Assembly: GCA_032622095.1 (NCBI GenBank)
Contig: CP136061.1
Span: 94,113,345-94,177,344, forward strand
Length of the DNA: 64,000 nucleotides
Direction: 5' to 3'
Source: Siphonodentalium dalli
Lineage: Eukaryota; Mollusca; Scaphopoda; Gadilida; Siphonodentaliidae
Shown: positions 21,755 to 34,679 of the stretch, one piece after another
How the letters are laid out: every line of letters starts with the position of its first letter
How positions within the stretch are numbered: the first letter of the stretch is position 1
Translations under genes and position numbers: made by a program
The notes under the pieces: generated by a model
Told to the model about the DNA's origin: nothing
Database searches by the model: none
Seen by the model: only the letters and a program-made list of their open reading frames with translations

Positions 21755-22208
21755 AGAGGTACTGTACCCGACTGTACACTAAATCGGGATTTCTGTTTTC
21801 AAGGTTTCATCACACTGCGCAGAGATTCGTGTCAATTGCTCTAATTTGTTTGCACTGTTGGTTTTATAATACTCTTCATACTGTAGCTTACACATCATTA
21901 ACTAGACATGGAGCCTATTTAACAGTGATAATATTTAAATGTTAAATGTTCAAAGGGGATTGTATACTAAATCCAGCAGCCATGTATGGGGCCATCTCCT
22001 ATTATATAATCAACAGAATATATGCAGCAAATGTTCGAGCCATAAGCTCATTTTCATTATAATTACCATGTTATTTACATCGTTCATAGAGCACAGTGGT
22101 GTATTTTGCACTCATCCCTGACTCAAATTTATTCATTTGTTGCATAATATTATGTCGAGTATAATAGGAGATGTCCACATATGGCTGAATTTAGTGCACA
22201 GTTCCTCT
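21755..22208. mobile_element. TTAA-flanked MITE with AGAGGTACTG ends
   Basis: AGAGGTACTGTACCCG at the left and CAGTTCCTCT at the right are bracketed by TTAA at 21751-21754 (shared with the previous element) and 22209-22212. A partial copy lies at 19074-19245, and the 59369-59929 element has closely similar ends. Confidence 0.75.
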
Positions 22209-22454
22209 TTAATATTGGCGCGAGATTGCATCGTTCACATTTTGATATAGACTGTGTTATCCAGTGGAAGGGGTGGATATCCTTCAAACATTGAAGGTAG
22301 AACCCATTTCCATAAGACAAATACTGGTACATAATCTCATAGCTCACCAGTCTAGCTACTAGTATACACATGTACACTTAAAGGCACCGAGGGCCTTGGT
22401 TGTAGGTTATAATTTATAAATAAAAGTACCAAATTATATTTACACACTAAGTGT

Positions 22455-22741
22455 TATTATCACTAAATCCAGCATTCTGATTGGTCGGCGCCCACGTGGC
22501 TAGTTGCAGTTATTTCTCGGTGAATGCGCAACAGCGTATAACTGCAAGCGCATAACCACATCGATACGTCATTTGGGTTTGGAAAGACGAACGCGTAATG
22601 TTTTGGGCGCATTTGGATTCGCGCAGGATTGACTTAATAAATCATCGGGTTTCAATTGTTCCTGTTAACTTTTGCCAAGGGTGCTATGGGATATTTTGGG
22701 CTTGTTTTGTCACGATACACTTTTCGATTTAAATACATTTA
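22455..22741 (+). repeat. Repeat related to 12692-12955
   Basis: CCAGCATTCTGATTGGTCGG, GCCCACGTGGCTAGTTGCAG and TGTCACGATACACTTTTCG recur inverted at 12692-12955. The palindromic MITE follows directly. Confidence 0.6.
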
Positions 22742-22935
22742 CAAAAGTGGCTTTTTCGCTAAATGTATATAAATATAAGGATTAACTGTCATGTGGACTG
22801 TTTTTATGGAGATGTAACCGTGAGGTAAGTGGTCATAACTTGTATGTAAAACCCTTCGGGTTTCACACAAGTTATGACCACTTACCTCGCGGTTACATCT
22901 CCATAAAAACAGTCCACATGACAGTTAATCCTTAT
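22742..22935. mobile_element. Palindromic MITE, right terminal repeat missing
   Basis: It starts CAAAAGTGGCTTTTTCGC and runs into the ATAAGGATTAACTG..CAGTTAATCCTTAT palindrome, stopping there. It preserves the end that the copy at 7025-7198 lacks. The arms are nearly perfect complements around ACCCTTCGGGTTT. Confidence 0.7.
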
Positions 22936-22959
22936 ATGAAAATTTCCCAAGAATAGTAT

Positions 22960-23230
22960 GAATGTGATATTATCCACAAAACACACTTTGTGTGAGCCGA
23001 GCATTTGTTTATATACAACACGCAAAGAGTGCGCGATAAGCAAAACCTTATTCACAGTTGGCCGCTCAGCTCATAAATCTTGAATGGCGAGGATTGGCGA
23101 GTGTTGTACAGGTATGTTGTAAACAAAATGGTGGCAGTTTTAATTAACCACCGTTTACTTAGTGAGAGTTTCTCCGGTGCTGAGTGTTTTGCTTATTGCA
23201 CACTATTTGCGTACTGCACAACATGTTCTG
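22960..23230 (+). repeat. Inverted-repeat element, relative at 49668-49740
   Basis: It contains ATTATCCACAAAACACACTT, AGCATTTGTTTATATACAAC and GCGATAAGCAAAAC, all found reverse-complemented at about 49668-49740. Inside, GCTGAGTGTTTTGCTTATTG at about 23178 partly mirrors the GCGATAAGCAAAAC end. Confidence 0.45.
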
Positions 23231-23920
23231 TAACATAATTTGGCTTTTGTTAACATAACACAGCGTACGAACTTGACAATAACATACTATTTACGCGATA
23301 TTTATGATTGGTATAAGAACAAGTTACGTAAATATTTTAATATTCTTTCTGTTTATGGCGTTTTTAACGGATGTGACTATTTTAACAGAAATACCCATCA
23401 CGACGGGCCTCCATATCTTTAACTTTAAAAGTAGCATACATTGTTCAAGATCTTGATAATATTTGTTTATAGATGTACATACTACATATTGTTTAACACT
23501 TGAATGTTTGTTATGGCTTATTCCTGTTACATCTCAACTCATAAATAACATTGGCATATATAGATAGCCGTTCCATGTCCGTTTCATCATCATAGCATGC
23601 TTTTAAACAATTCGAGAGTGGTTATAATTGCGAGGATTCTGAATGTTTGAGACCGTGAAACGATTGTGTTGGAACATTCAATTTTAGTGGCACATTCTAG
23701 AATCGGACCCCCCCCCCCCCCAAACTAACGTTGATATTTCCATGGGAACACGGTCTACTGAACAATCAGGACGAACCTTGCATGCGGTTTTAGGAACGGT
23801 CGTACATGTATTACAATAAAGGTTGAACATTGTGTGTGGGTTTAACCATTTATTTACTGAATTGATTCTCCCATCACTTATATCAGCAATCATTGGAATG
23901 GCCAATTACAAGCCGCAAAA

Positions 23921-24198
23921 CAGAGTTCAGTCCCCTCGGTACGCTATTTCTGACCGCTGCCGGATGTGTATTTTCTTAATTAAATATAACATTTGTTATT
24001 GAAGTGTTTTGTCAGTTACAAATCATTCTGGCATTATCTAGACAATTTTCAAATGAATATGGACAGTTCATGCAGTTTCTCAGAAAAATGCGGAATTAAT
24101 TGTAACCTACACAAGTCTCAAATAAATACATATGCGATTTCTTCACAGTATGAGTAGGTGCTGGCATCGGTAATTCACGTGTAGGGGACTGAACTCTG
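23921..24198. mobile_element. MITE with CAGAGTTCAGTCCCC ends, 278 bp
   Basis: CAGAGTTCAGTCCCCT at the left is matched by AGGGGACTGAACTCTG at the right, a perfect 16-bp terminal inverted repeat. No clear target duplication was seen and no coding capacity. Confidence 0.7.
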
Positions 24199-24458
24199 CG
24201 TGAACCTTGGGCCAATTATTCATTTCGATGTGTGTTTAGGAATAATCAGAAGCCAAACGAAAAGATAAAATAAGTTTAGAATGATTCATAGTAATTGGTT
24301 GGAACTATTCAAATAATAAGCCCATGACGTATGGCCGTCTATTTAACTTATTATCTGAACATTCCCCAAGGCATCTACCTGTCAATGAGTATTTAGTATA
24401 TTTTTTATCAGTGCTAAAAAAAATCAGTGGTTTTGATGAACATTTTACTTTGCATTAA

Positions 24459-24896
24459 AGATGGATTATCTCTTGTCCGGAAACGCTTCTATCAATTAAT
24501 ATTGATTTTATTTCGAATATTTTATTATCAAATTAGATGAATAATTGGGACACTTTATTATTCTATTTTTAGAACAGCCCATTCAGGTGATACCATATAG
24601 CGATATAGATCATTAGGGCGTTCCCATAGCTACGGTTCGAACGTCAAATATCCAAGATCGATTGTTTGTATTGTTTTATTCCATAGTTATAAGCGATAAT
24701 GGGTCTAATTAACGTTTATTTGTGACAAAATTACAAAATAAAATAAAGTCACCCACACCCTTTTCGTCCAGAAAATATTCGAAATGTAATCAATATTAAT
24801 CGATAGAAGCATTTCCGGACAGGAGTCTTCGATTCATATATAATATTTTATACCCGGTAAATATACAGCACATGTTTACAAAGAGATAGACCATCT
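24459..24896. mobile_element. TTAA-flanked MITE with AGATGG ends, 438 bp
   Basis: TTAA|AGATGG at the left and CCATCT|TTAA at the right. The subterminal arms share TGTCCGGAAACGCTTCTATC and its complement. It ends about 95 bp before the minisatellite. Confidence 0.75.
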
Positions 24897-24989
24897 TTAA
24901 GCTATAGCTTATTTCAGAGTAGTTTTTCTCAGTTGCAATTAATATGCCAGTATATTACAAATTATAATGCTTTTACATTATTTCAGACC

Positions 24990-27476
24990 AGGTGCTTGTT
25001 ATATCGGATATAGTAACTGTTATTTATGTGCTTGTTATATCGGATATAGTAACAGTTATTTATGTGCTTGTTATATCGGATATAGTAACTGTTATTTATG
25101 TGCTTGTTATATCGGGTATAGTAACTGTTATTTATGTGCTTGTTATATCGGATATAGTAACTGTTATTTATGTGCTTGTTATATCGGATATAGTAACTGT
25201 TATTTATGTGCTTGTTATATCGGATATAATAACTGTTATTTATGTGCTTGTTATATCGGATATAGTATCTGTTATTTATGTGCTTGTTATATCGGATATA
25301 GTATCTGTTATTTATGTGCTTGTTATATCGGGTATAGTAACTGTTATTTATGTGCTTGTTATATCGGATATAGTAACTGTTATTTATGTGCTTGTTATAT
25401 CGGATATAGTAACTGTTATTTATGTGCTTGTTATATCGGATATAATAACTGTTATTTATGTGCTTGTTATATCGGATATAGTAACTGTTATTTATGTGCT
25501 TGTTATATCGGGTATAGTAACTGTTATTTATGTGCTTGTTATATCGGATATAGTATCTGTTATTTATGTGCTTGTTATATCGGATATAGTAACTGTTATT
25601 TATGTGCTTGTTATATCGTATATAATAACTGTTATGTATGTGCTTGTTATATCGGGTATAGTAACTGTTATTTATGTGCTTGTTATATCGTATATAGTAT
25701 CTGTTATTTATGTCCTTGTTATATCGTATATAATAACTGTTATTTATGTGCTTGTTATATCGGATATAGTATCTGTTATTTATGTGCTTGTTATATCGGA
25801 TATAGTATCTGTTATTTATGTGCTTGTCATATCGGATATAGTAACTGTTATTTATGTGCTTGTTATATCGGATATAATAACTGTTATTTATGTGCTTGTT
25901 ATATTGGATATAGTAACTGTTATTTATGTGCTTGTTATATCGGATATAGTATCTGTTATTTATGTCCTTGTTATATCGGATATAGTAACTGTTATTTATG
26001 TGCTTGTTATATCGGATATATTATCTGTTATTTATGTGCTTGTTATATCGGATATAGTAACTGTTATTTATGTGCTTGTTATATCGCATATATAGTAACT
26101 GTTATTTATGTGCTTGTTATATAGGATATAGTAACTGTTATTTATGTGCTTGTTATATCGGATATATAGTAACTGTTATTTATGTGCTTGTTATATCGGA
26201 TATAGTAACTGATATATATGTGCTTGTTATATCGGATATAGTAACTGTTATCTATGTGCTTGTTATATCGGATATAGTAACTGTTATTTATGTGCTTGTT
26301 ATATCGGATATATAGTAACTGTTATTTATGGGCTTGTTATATCGGATATAGTAACTGTTATATATGTGCTTGTTATATCGGATATAGTATCTGTTATTTA
26401 TGTGCTTGTTATATCGGATATAGTAACTGTTATTTATGTGCTTGTTATATCGGATATATAGTAACTGTTATTTATGTGCTTGTTATATCGGATATAGTAA
26501 CTGTTATATATGTGCTTGTTATATCGGATATAGTAACTGTTATATATGTGCTTGTTATATCGGGTATAGTAACTGTTATTTATGTGCTTGTTATATCGGA
26601 TATAGTAACTGTTATATATGTGCTTGTTATATCGGATATAGTAAATGTTATTTATGTGCTTGTTATATCGGATATAGTAACTGTTATTTATGTGCTTGTT
26701 ATATCGGATATAGTAACTGTTATTTATGTGCTTGTTATATCGGATATAGTAACTGTTATATATGTGCTTGTTATATCGGATATAATAACTGTTATTTATG
26801 TGCTTGTTATACCGGATATAGTAACTGTTATTTATGTGCTTGTTATATCGGATATAATAACTGTTATTTATGTGCTTGTTATATCGGATATAGTAACTGT
26901 TATTTATGTGCTTGTTATATCGGATATAGTAACTGTTATATATGTGCTTGTTATATCGGATATAATAACTGTTATTTATGTGCTTGTTATATCGGATATA
27001 GTAACTGTTATTTATGTGCTTGTTATATCGGATATATAGTAACTGTTATATATGTGCTTGTTATATCGTATATAATAACTGTTATATATGTGCTTGTTAT
27101 ATCGTATATAGTAACTGTTATGTATGTGCTTGTTATATCGTATATAGTAACTGTTATTTATGTGCTTGTTATATCGGATATAGTAACTGTTATTTATGTG
27201 CTTGTTATATCGGATATAGTAACTGTTATTTATGTGCTTGTTATATCGGATATAGTAACTGTTATTTATGTGCTTGTTATATCGGGTATAGTAACTGTTA
27301 TTTATGTGCTTGTTATATCGGATATATAGTAACTGTTATTTATGTGCTTGTTATATCGGATATAGTAACTGTTATTTATGTGCTTGTTATATCGGATATA
27401 ATAACTGTTATTTATGTGCTTGTTATACCGGATATAGTAACTGTTATTTATATGCTTGTTATATTGGATATAGTTA
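24990..27476 (+). repeat. Minisatellite, 36-bp unit, about 69 copies
   Basis: The unit is TGTGCTTGTTATATCGGATA followed by TAGTAACTGTTATTTA. Point variants (ATAATAAC, AGTATCTG, CGGGTATAG, TATATATG) are scattered. Six units are 38 bp long because of an extra TA (at about 26093, 26167, 26313, 26459, 27037 and 27327). Since 36 is divisible by three and two forward frames lack stops, long artificial open frames (up to 385 codons, 12-residue repeats such as CACYIGYSNCYL) run through it, broken only at the 38-bp units. A duplicated block containing the TTATACCGG variant occurs at about 26811 and 27427. Confidence 0.95.
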
Positions 27477-27704
27477 TTGCTTTGTTGATTGTTATGTTTA
27501 TATAAACTTTATACTTAGTCTTTCCGTTTCGTTTTATGATAATGTTACACTGCCCTTCGACTTACTATTTCTTTCGCAGCTACAACATGATCTCGAACTC
27601 ATTCATCTCATATATGTGTATATATATTATTGCAAATCCAAAAACAATTGCAAAAAAATCACACCAGGCTCGCCTTACTGTTATGCTCCTAGTGGTGTGA
27701 TTAA

Positions 27705-28148
27705 AGGTACTCAATCTGATCAGACGGTCCCCATACCATTAAGATACAACATTTCTTCAACATAAGCTTTAGTTATCACAATCGATTTATTGCAACAAAA
27801 TAATGCTAATCATGCGCAGACTGTCAACTATGGTATGCAGATTTCCCAAAACTTGTTATTTATCAACATTTTGTATTATCACTAAAAGTATCACGAAATT
27901 TGACCCTATTACTACTCGATTTTAGAGTTATCCATCTTCTTCCGCAATTTTGTCCGACAACCTCCGTTTGACCACGTTTTTCTGGGCCACATATTATTAC
28001 ACATCTCGAGAAATAAAAAACTTCAAAAATTGATGTATGATCACTCTGAGCTTTGATGGGTGGGTTTCTCGACTCGAATCAAATATTTTTTTTAACCCCG
28101 AAGCCAAATAAATAGTAATTTAGGAGCGTCTGGTCGGATTGAGTACCT
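27705..28148. mobile_element. TTAA-type MITE, AGGTACTCAA ends, 444 bp
   Basis: It starts TTAA|AGGTACTCAATC and ends GGATTGAGTACCT|GTAA (one flank mutated). The interior carries CGACTCGAATCAAATATTTT and AAATAGTAATTTAGGAGCGTC, shared with the copies near 28523, 33377, 43926 and 48587. Confidence 0.75.
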
Positions 28149-29488
28149 GTAATCCACATAAATTATGTGCCGGGTTCGCGCTGCCGTTTGACAAAGTTTC
28201 CAAAGGCAAAAATAATGCATATTTGGCCAAAAACTAAATTTCATTTGGAAAGAGTTTTGGCAAATCACTTTTTAATTCCTCAAGAAAGTTGAAAAATATT
28301 GGTCAATTAATACGTACCATTCATTTGAGGAAACTCTTATACTATACAAGTGTAAGTCGTATTTTATAAAAGGCTCACATCTCCGAAAATTAATAGATTT
28401 CAAAAATCGATATCTAATCACTCTGAGCTTTGATGGGTGGGTTCCTCGACTCGAATCAAATATTTTCTACCCCCAAAGTCAAAGAAATAGTAATTTAGGA
28501 GCGTCTAATCGGATTGAGTACCTTTAATCTTTTGATGGCCAACGACCCCCCTGGATAAAAAAAAATCGAGGGCGATAGATTGGCAATGGTAACGTTCGCA
28601 GACGACCCGCGCTTCCATATGATACTGTCTGCATGTGGTAAGACCGTAAGGGTGCTGTCTGACGGTGTATGCTATCAATTTAATGGGCTTTACTCGAGTA
28701 ATAGCGATCACTTTTACTAATCATGGCACGTGAGGTTTATTTTTTAGCATATTGAACATTTCGCATTGTTTCACAGCCGACAGACGAACGATATATTTGA
28801 AAAAAATTATGAAACACACAAAGATGAGACAAATTAAAGACGTATTTGCATTGCACAATATCATATTAGTGTATTGTTGATATTTCATGGAAATAATCTG
28901 TTAGCTTCGATTGACATTGTTTCCATTTTCTATATATATATATATATATATATATACGGCATCTCAAGAATACCTGCCTTTGGAACGACCGAAAGTTCTA
29001 AGACGCCACTCAAGATAATTTAACAACATCAACTCCCACCAAAATCCCGCGCTTCCAAAATTTCAATGATACTGTCTGCATGTGGTAATGGTGTCTGACG
29101 GTGGTCTGTTATCAATGTAATGGGCTTTATTCACGTAAACAGTTGTTCAAATAATATTGGGAAAGGGGCTGCAGTAAGTTGTCATAACTGGTGTCCCAAT
29201 CCCTTGTAAATTTGGTTGCAATAAATATGTTTAAACCAATAATTTATTCATAACACAATAATTTCCACTAAACGCAAGACCACATGCAGTCGTTACTATT
29301 TCATAGATTGCAACCACTGCAATCAGGGTCCATAAACACTGAGAGCAGGACCATTCAACGGTTTCTTAATTTAAAACAAGACGTATTACTCCCGTTCAGA
29401 ATACAAGTATATGGGAACAATTACTAACACGAAAACTAAGATGCATGCATCAGGTCGGCCGTGAACTGTCTACCATAGAATTGTTGTA
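28149..29488. other. Intergenic with repeat pieces
   Basis: It includes a truncated AGGTACTC-type MITE (about 28370-28523, ending TTGAGTACCT|TTAA), an (AT)n microsatellite at 28933-28957, and two diverged copies of a segment with ATACTGTCTGCATGTGGTAA (about 28620 and 29070). No gene was seen. Confidence 0.55.
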
Positions 29489-29869
29489 GCTATTGATTAT
29501 ACATTTTGGAACACCTGTCTGTATGTATGTGTGTATGCATGAATGCATGTGTGTATGTGTTATAGACTCTAACACTGCTCGACTGATCCGACTCGGATTT
29601 GGTATTTAACGTGTCATAGGCATGTTTCTGGACCTTGACCGATCCGACTAAAATTTTGTGTGTAGGACTACTTCGATCCCGGGAGCAATATGGACGGGTC
29701 CAATTGCACGTGGGACCATGTTCTCGAACGTGCTGATGTAGGCATGTTTCTGGACTAATTGAACAATAGTTTGGCCAGACGCTGTATATACTGGGTACTG
29801 TCCAGATGGAGGCGATCACCAAAAAAAAAATCCCTAAATAGCCCGAACGAAGTCGAGTACATCAGCTAG
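29489..29869 (+). mobile_element. Short non-autonomous Helitron, degraded 5' end
   Basis: The 5' end TATTGATTATACATTTTGG is a diverged version of the TCTATTATATATTTTGG end seen in better copies. The 3' end GAACGAAGTCGAGTACATCAG finishes in CTAG at 29866-29869 and is followed by T. It has no Rep/helicase coding sequence. Confidence 0.6.
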
Positions 29870-30367
29870 TTTAATATATATTTTGGACATTTGTCTGTCT
29901 GTTTGTCTGTTAGCTATGGCCGGGAAACTGCCGGACAGATTGGACGAAATTTTATACCTAGGGGAAATTATTTCCAGGGAGTATTTTGGACGGGTCAAAT
30001 CTTGATCCCGACCTGACTTTGACATTCAAAAAGATCAATTCAAGGTCAAATCTGGTAAAACGGAAGTATTTCAACGAAATATAATACCTACTGTTACTTT
30101 TGTCCCAGGAGTGTTTCGGGTGGGTCAAATTATGACCCTGACCTGATCTTGACATTCAAAATTGTCAATTCAAGGTCAAATCGGGTAAAGCCGGGCGGAT
30201 TTCGACGGGTACTTTTGTCGTGACTTTTGTCCGGGGAGTGTTTTGGACGGGTCAAATCGTGACCCGACATGACGTTCACCTTTAAAATGGTCAATTCAAG
30301 GTTAAATCGCGCAATTCTCCGAAAATCAGAGGGGAACATCCCGGACGAAGTAGGGTCCACCAGCTAC
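29870..30367 (+). mobile_element. Short Helitron joined head-to-tail to the previous one
   Basis: It begins exactly at the CTAG end of the preceding copy with TTTAATATATATTTTGG. It ends GGACGAAGTAGGGTCCACCAG followed by CTAC (CTAG expected). Internal units repeat the pattern AATTCAAGGTCAAATC and GGGTCAAAT. Short minus-strand open frames here are by-products of these repeats. Confidence 0.6.
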
Positions 30368-33300
30368 TATTATATATTTCTAGATTTAGTTACAAACTAA
30401 ATACCTGTATATTGTACAAAGAAATGTTTGACAAATATATCTGTATCAATATTACCATACGGGTCATTAAAATAGATACGACGAAACAAATTTTGAAGGG
30501 TGCATGGTATCAGGTAATTTTTATATTTCAAATGATGACAGGAATGCGGAAAGTTGAAGTACCTACGTAATACTGGCTATCCGAATGAAGAGATATACAT
30601 GTATATAAAAACCAAAATAGAAGATGACTGCTGGCGACAATGTTTTCCAAAAAAATTCAAAGCATTCGATAGCTCCCATCTAGTTGTCAGCCCGAAGATC
30701 AATATAAAGTGGGGTGACTATCAGATGAGGGATATGACTGTACAGTTGCTAAACAATTCAGTCACGCAAAAGAGAATCAAACAGCAAGATATCAAATTGC
30801 TGCCTGTGGTAATGTTTTTTAACGAAATTCGGGAAAATTAGATTACTCTCACCCTGGTTATCCAGAAGATCATTGTGGAATCTGGTGACGATCGGACAAG
30901 GGGTGTCGTCTGTAGGATCAACCAAATTATTTAGCCATAAAAATAGTAAAATTCAAGATCACCGCTGGCAGTGATGTCTTCACAAGGACAGCTTGAGAAC
31001 AAAACATGGCTCACATCTAGCGGTGACCCAAACTATCCACATGAGAAAAAGTTCTCCAATAAAAGCTGGCTGCAGGGTGCGCCAATTGATTCAAATTCGA
31101 AATTTAACAGGGTGTACTGCTTGTGGCCATGTTTTCCCCGCAAATGTGATAGACTGATGGACAAAACCACTGAATCCGTTGAATCAATATACATGTATAC
31201 ATGGATTAATTTATATGCATTGTTATACACAGTACTGGTATATAAAGGTACTGAAAATAACAATATTACTAGTATACACAAAATAAACCATATATCATGG
31301 CTATGGGTTCTAATATCCGAATATGACAGCTGATAACTTGGTGTGAATTGAAGAGTGGTGGTGTCTCAAGCATATCTAACCCTCCACGTTAGAAACATGC
31401 CATTAAATGTCATAAGTATAATCTAGCTTGAGGACAGAAGTTATCCATAAAACCCCCCTTAATTCAACCAGGTCCTCGCGCGATGTATGGTCGATCACAT
31501 GATGATCTAGGGGGGATTAGAATTGTTGAATAAAAACAGCACTGCATGTAAATATAAAATAAAATAGTGCTACATCTTATTACAGATTATTGCCATATAT
31601 AATCAGTGACTATACAGACAGTCTGACAAAATAAAGTTTCAGTGACACTCTATCCGAAGAGGGGAATAATTCCATCTGTTACAGTAAATGGAGCAATTAT
31701 GAATCTGGAAAGGTGAAATTTCTAAGTAATACTAGATATCGACATGACGCGATAACATATAACGTAAATGCAATATGTCCGCTGGCGACCATTTTTTCCT
31801 ATAAAATTAAAAAAATATTTGATAGCTCTCATCTGATAGATCAATATCAAGATAAATATGAAGTTTGGTGATGATCGGATGAGTGAAGTGGACTGTGCTA
31901 AACGGTTTAGTAATGCTTAAAAAGATTTTTACCTTAATATTTTTATGTTCACTTTATAAACTTCACTGAGTCATCTTTGTCATGTATTGAGTTTGATATC
32001 TTTTGTTAACAGTTTATAAATCATGTATGTCTCATGTTTGTTATTTTAATTTATGTGTTTATTATCATTAAATAAAGTTGCATTCCTTAAAAAGATTCTT
32101 ACCTCAATGTTTTTATGTTCACTTTATAAACTCCACTGAGTCATCTTTGTCATGTATTGAATTTGATATCTTTTGTTAACAGTTTATAAATTATGTATGT
32201 CTCGTGTTCGTTATTATATTATATACACTTTATAGTGTGTTTCAGAACGAAAAAAAAATGAATAAAATCAACAAATTTGTAAATTTAAAAACAATTCAAA
32301 CGTTGTTGTATTCCATGTCCCAGCCCGGACATATACACCAAATTTCAATAATATTCATTGAGAAACAACGGACCAAACGCCATATAACACCCCGTATGCA
32401 TCTTTTATTCCGAGTTGGCCTTTTATTCCGAGTTGGCACGCGTCGATTGGGGCGAGTTAGCCCTGGGGCGAGTACGCCGATTCCGACACCTTTTCTATTT
32501 GCAGCAGGTATACGTTTACGCGTAATTTAATTTACAAAGTTCCCCAATTGGTATCGTAAATAGAGCGACCTTATTTGACAGAGAATGCCTCTGTTATTGA
32601 TTATAAAGTTGCTATACATTAAAAACGACAATTCACATGCTCGTTCAAGCGCAGTAGTCTATTTTCCCCATGTTAAAGGACATCCACAAATACTAAATAA
32701 CGCTAACCTACTGCCGAATGTTTTACACGACAACTGTTAACATATTTGGGCTGAATTCATCTGACGCGGTATTATTCCTCAAAATAAACAACAAAACCAT
32801 CGTTACTTGGAAATGTAGTTTGGGCTAACATTTACATAAATCCTCCACATCATTATTCCGACACAGACGTCAGATGAAAAACACACACGAAGTAACCGGC
32901 CAAATTGGCCGAAATGAACCATTCGACGTCCAGTTTAATATATTATGTTTCGTCAAAGATAATCAGTATTTTCTTGTTAAATATGGGATATGAATACCTA
33001 AATTTTGGATTGTCAACGTGATGTCTAAATGGATTTTAACACAAAATAAGTATATCCTGCGTATGTTCTTTTGTAGTTCACTGCCGCTAACATGTGCTAA
33101 GATCTCGATAGTTTATCCTCGCCGCGTGTTTCTTCCATCTCTGTGTGGCATTAAAATTTTGCTTACACTTTGCTACCTAAACTGTTCCCTGCGATCAGGA
33201 GCTTAACCACTGCTACCTCCAAGTAGAGGACCGGTTCACATGGGGTGGATATGTATTAAATTGTTTGTTAAGCTGAAGGCCGTCTCACAAAAAAAAGTGC

Positions 33301-33376
33301 TGAAGGGTACACAGGTTTTGAAAATGTTCTGAAGGGTGCACATGGTTTGTGATCAGGACTAATGCAGTTACTTTAA
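30368..33376. other. Intergenic with duplicated segments
   Basis: A diverged repeat of about 200 bp occurs at about 30540-30740 and 31690-31890 (shared CGCTGGCGAC / GCTGGCGACA and GATAGCTC..CATCT context). A 170-bp tandem duplication starts CTTAAAAAGATT at 31916 and 32086 and contains ATTAAATAAAG. The sequence TTTTATTCCGAGTTGGC is doubled at about 32402-32440. The 95-codon and 120-codon open frames in this stretch show no family features. Confidence 0.45.
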
Positions 33377-33666
33377 AGGTACTCAATCCGATTAGACGCT
33401 CCTAAATTACTATTTATTTGACTTTGGGGGGGTAGAAAATATTTGATTCGAGTATTAATTTTCGGAGATGTGGGCCACAAGTTTTAGAGTTATCCATCTT
33501 ACACCCGCAATTTGTCCGTTTTGAGCACGTGGTTCTGCCAACTTGTGGCCATTATATATATCTCCGAAAATTAATAGATTTCAAAAATCGATATCTAATC
33601 ACTGAGCTTTGATGGGTGGGTTCCTCGACTCGAATCAAATATTTTTTACCCCCAAGTTGAGTACCT
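33377..33666. mobile_element. TTAA-type MITE, AGGTACTCAA ends, 290 bp
   Basis: TTTAA|AGGTACTCAATCCG at the left and TTGAGTACCT|TTAA at the right. It is an internally shortened relative of the 27705 and 43926 copies. Confidence 0.75.
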
Positions 33667-34679
33667 TTAACTGCGTTCCTGAAAGTTTGACGCCCATCAC
33701 CAGTTCGTTTTCAGTTCATATAAATTTTTCTTGGAACATACGCCACTCTTCTCTAACAGAAATCATGGCATACATGAAAATTCAAAGTAATTTAGAACAA
33801 GATTTCTAAACCTGTATACCCTTTTTTCGTGAGAGTGACCCCTTCAGCAGTATTTAAGCAAGTGGATTGTGACTGTGGGACATTGGTGTCACACTGTTTT
33901 CGCTTTTATCCCATTGACACATTGATTTCCGTGAAATTGCCCTGTCGTTCAACTTATCGGCGTACGTCGAGCGTTCGCTGGGTAAATCAGGCGATGCTTT
34001 CGTGCTAAGAATATTTCTAGAGCCATCCCAATTTTCATGTTCGGTTCCTTTGATAATCGGACAAGTTTAAATTCTTCGCAAATCGACTTAATCATTGGAA
34101 ATTTCCACTAAGAGATTCATCAATTTCATGCAAACATGGCATGATCCAGGTTCTCACTTCATTCAGACTTCAGTGCTGTGTTGACTGACAGTTGTGACTT
34201 AGTATAAAAACAGTAGCGTATATTCTGACACATGATGATACAGGTACAATTAACATGAGCTTCGCTGTCAACCAATAGTGACAATAATAGCAACAACAAC
34301 TCAACGAGCAGCTATTTCTATTATAATGTTGAAAATGCAGTTGACAGTGTTCAGTATCTGATTCAAGTAATTGTTTCAAAGCACATCATCCCACATGCAT
34401 GTAAAATTACAAGAGAGGATATACATGTATTGCACTACTGTGTGTACCAGTGTACCGGTAATTCACAAGAACTTCAAAGTCCATAAACAATGAACTGACG
34501 GCACGCAACTGTATTCATCAATTTTCATTGAAACGTGTGGATATGAGACATTGTCATTATTCGCCATGTTATTGTCAAGTTACCGGTTTTACGACAATTT
34601 ACCTGGAGGAAATGTACACTATTAGTTGGAAGTTCTTATCAAATCATCTTAATAGCTGACTCCCTGATATTTCATGGAA
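33667..34679. other. No recognisable feature
   Basis: Neither genes nor repeats could be identified. Short open frames have no domains. The stretch probably includes the unmarked 5' boundary of the LINE that follows. Confidence 0.4.

Noticed and set aside
24990-27476. CRISPR-like array
   Set aside because: Repeats are directly adjacent, without unique spacers, in a eukaryotic context. It is a minisatellite.
24967-27765. Long forward open frames (385, 367, 297, 249, 163, 153 and 81 codons) of 12-residue repeats
   Set aside because: They are translations of the 36-bp minisatellite, whose unit length is divisible by three and happens to lack stops in two frames. There is no leading exon, codon structure or family.
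30554-31333. Open frames of 95 and 120 codons
   Set aside because: They lie in a diverged duplicated repeat whose second copy (31690-31890) does not keep the frame, and no domain is visible.
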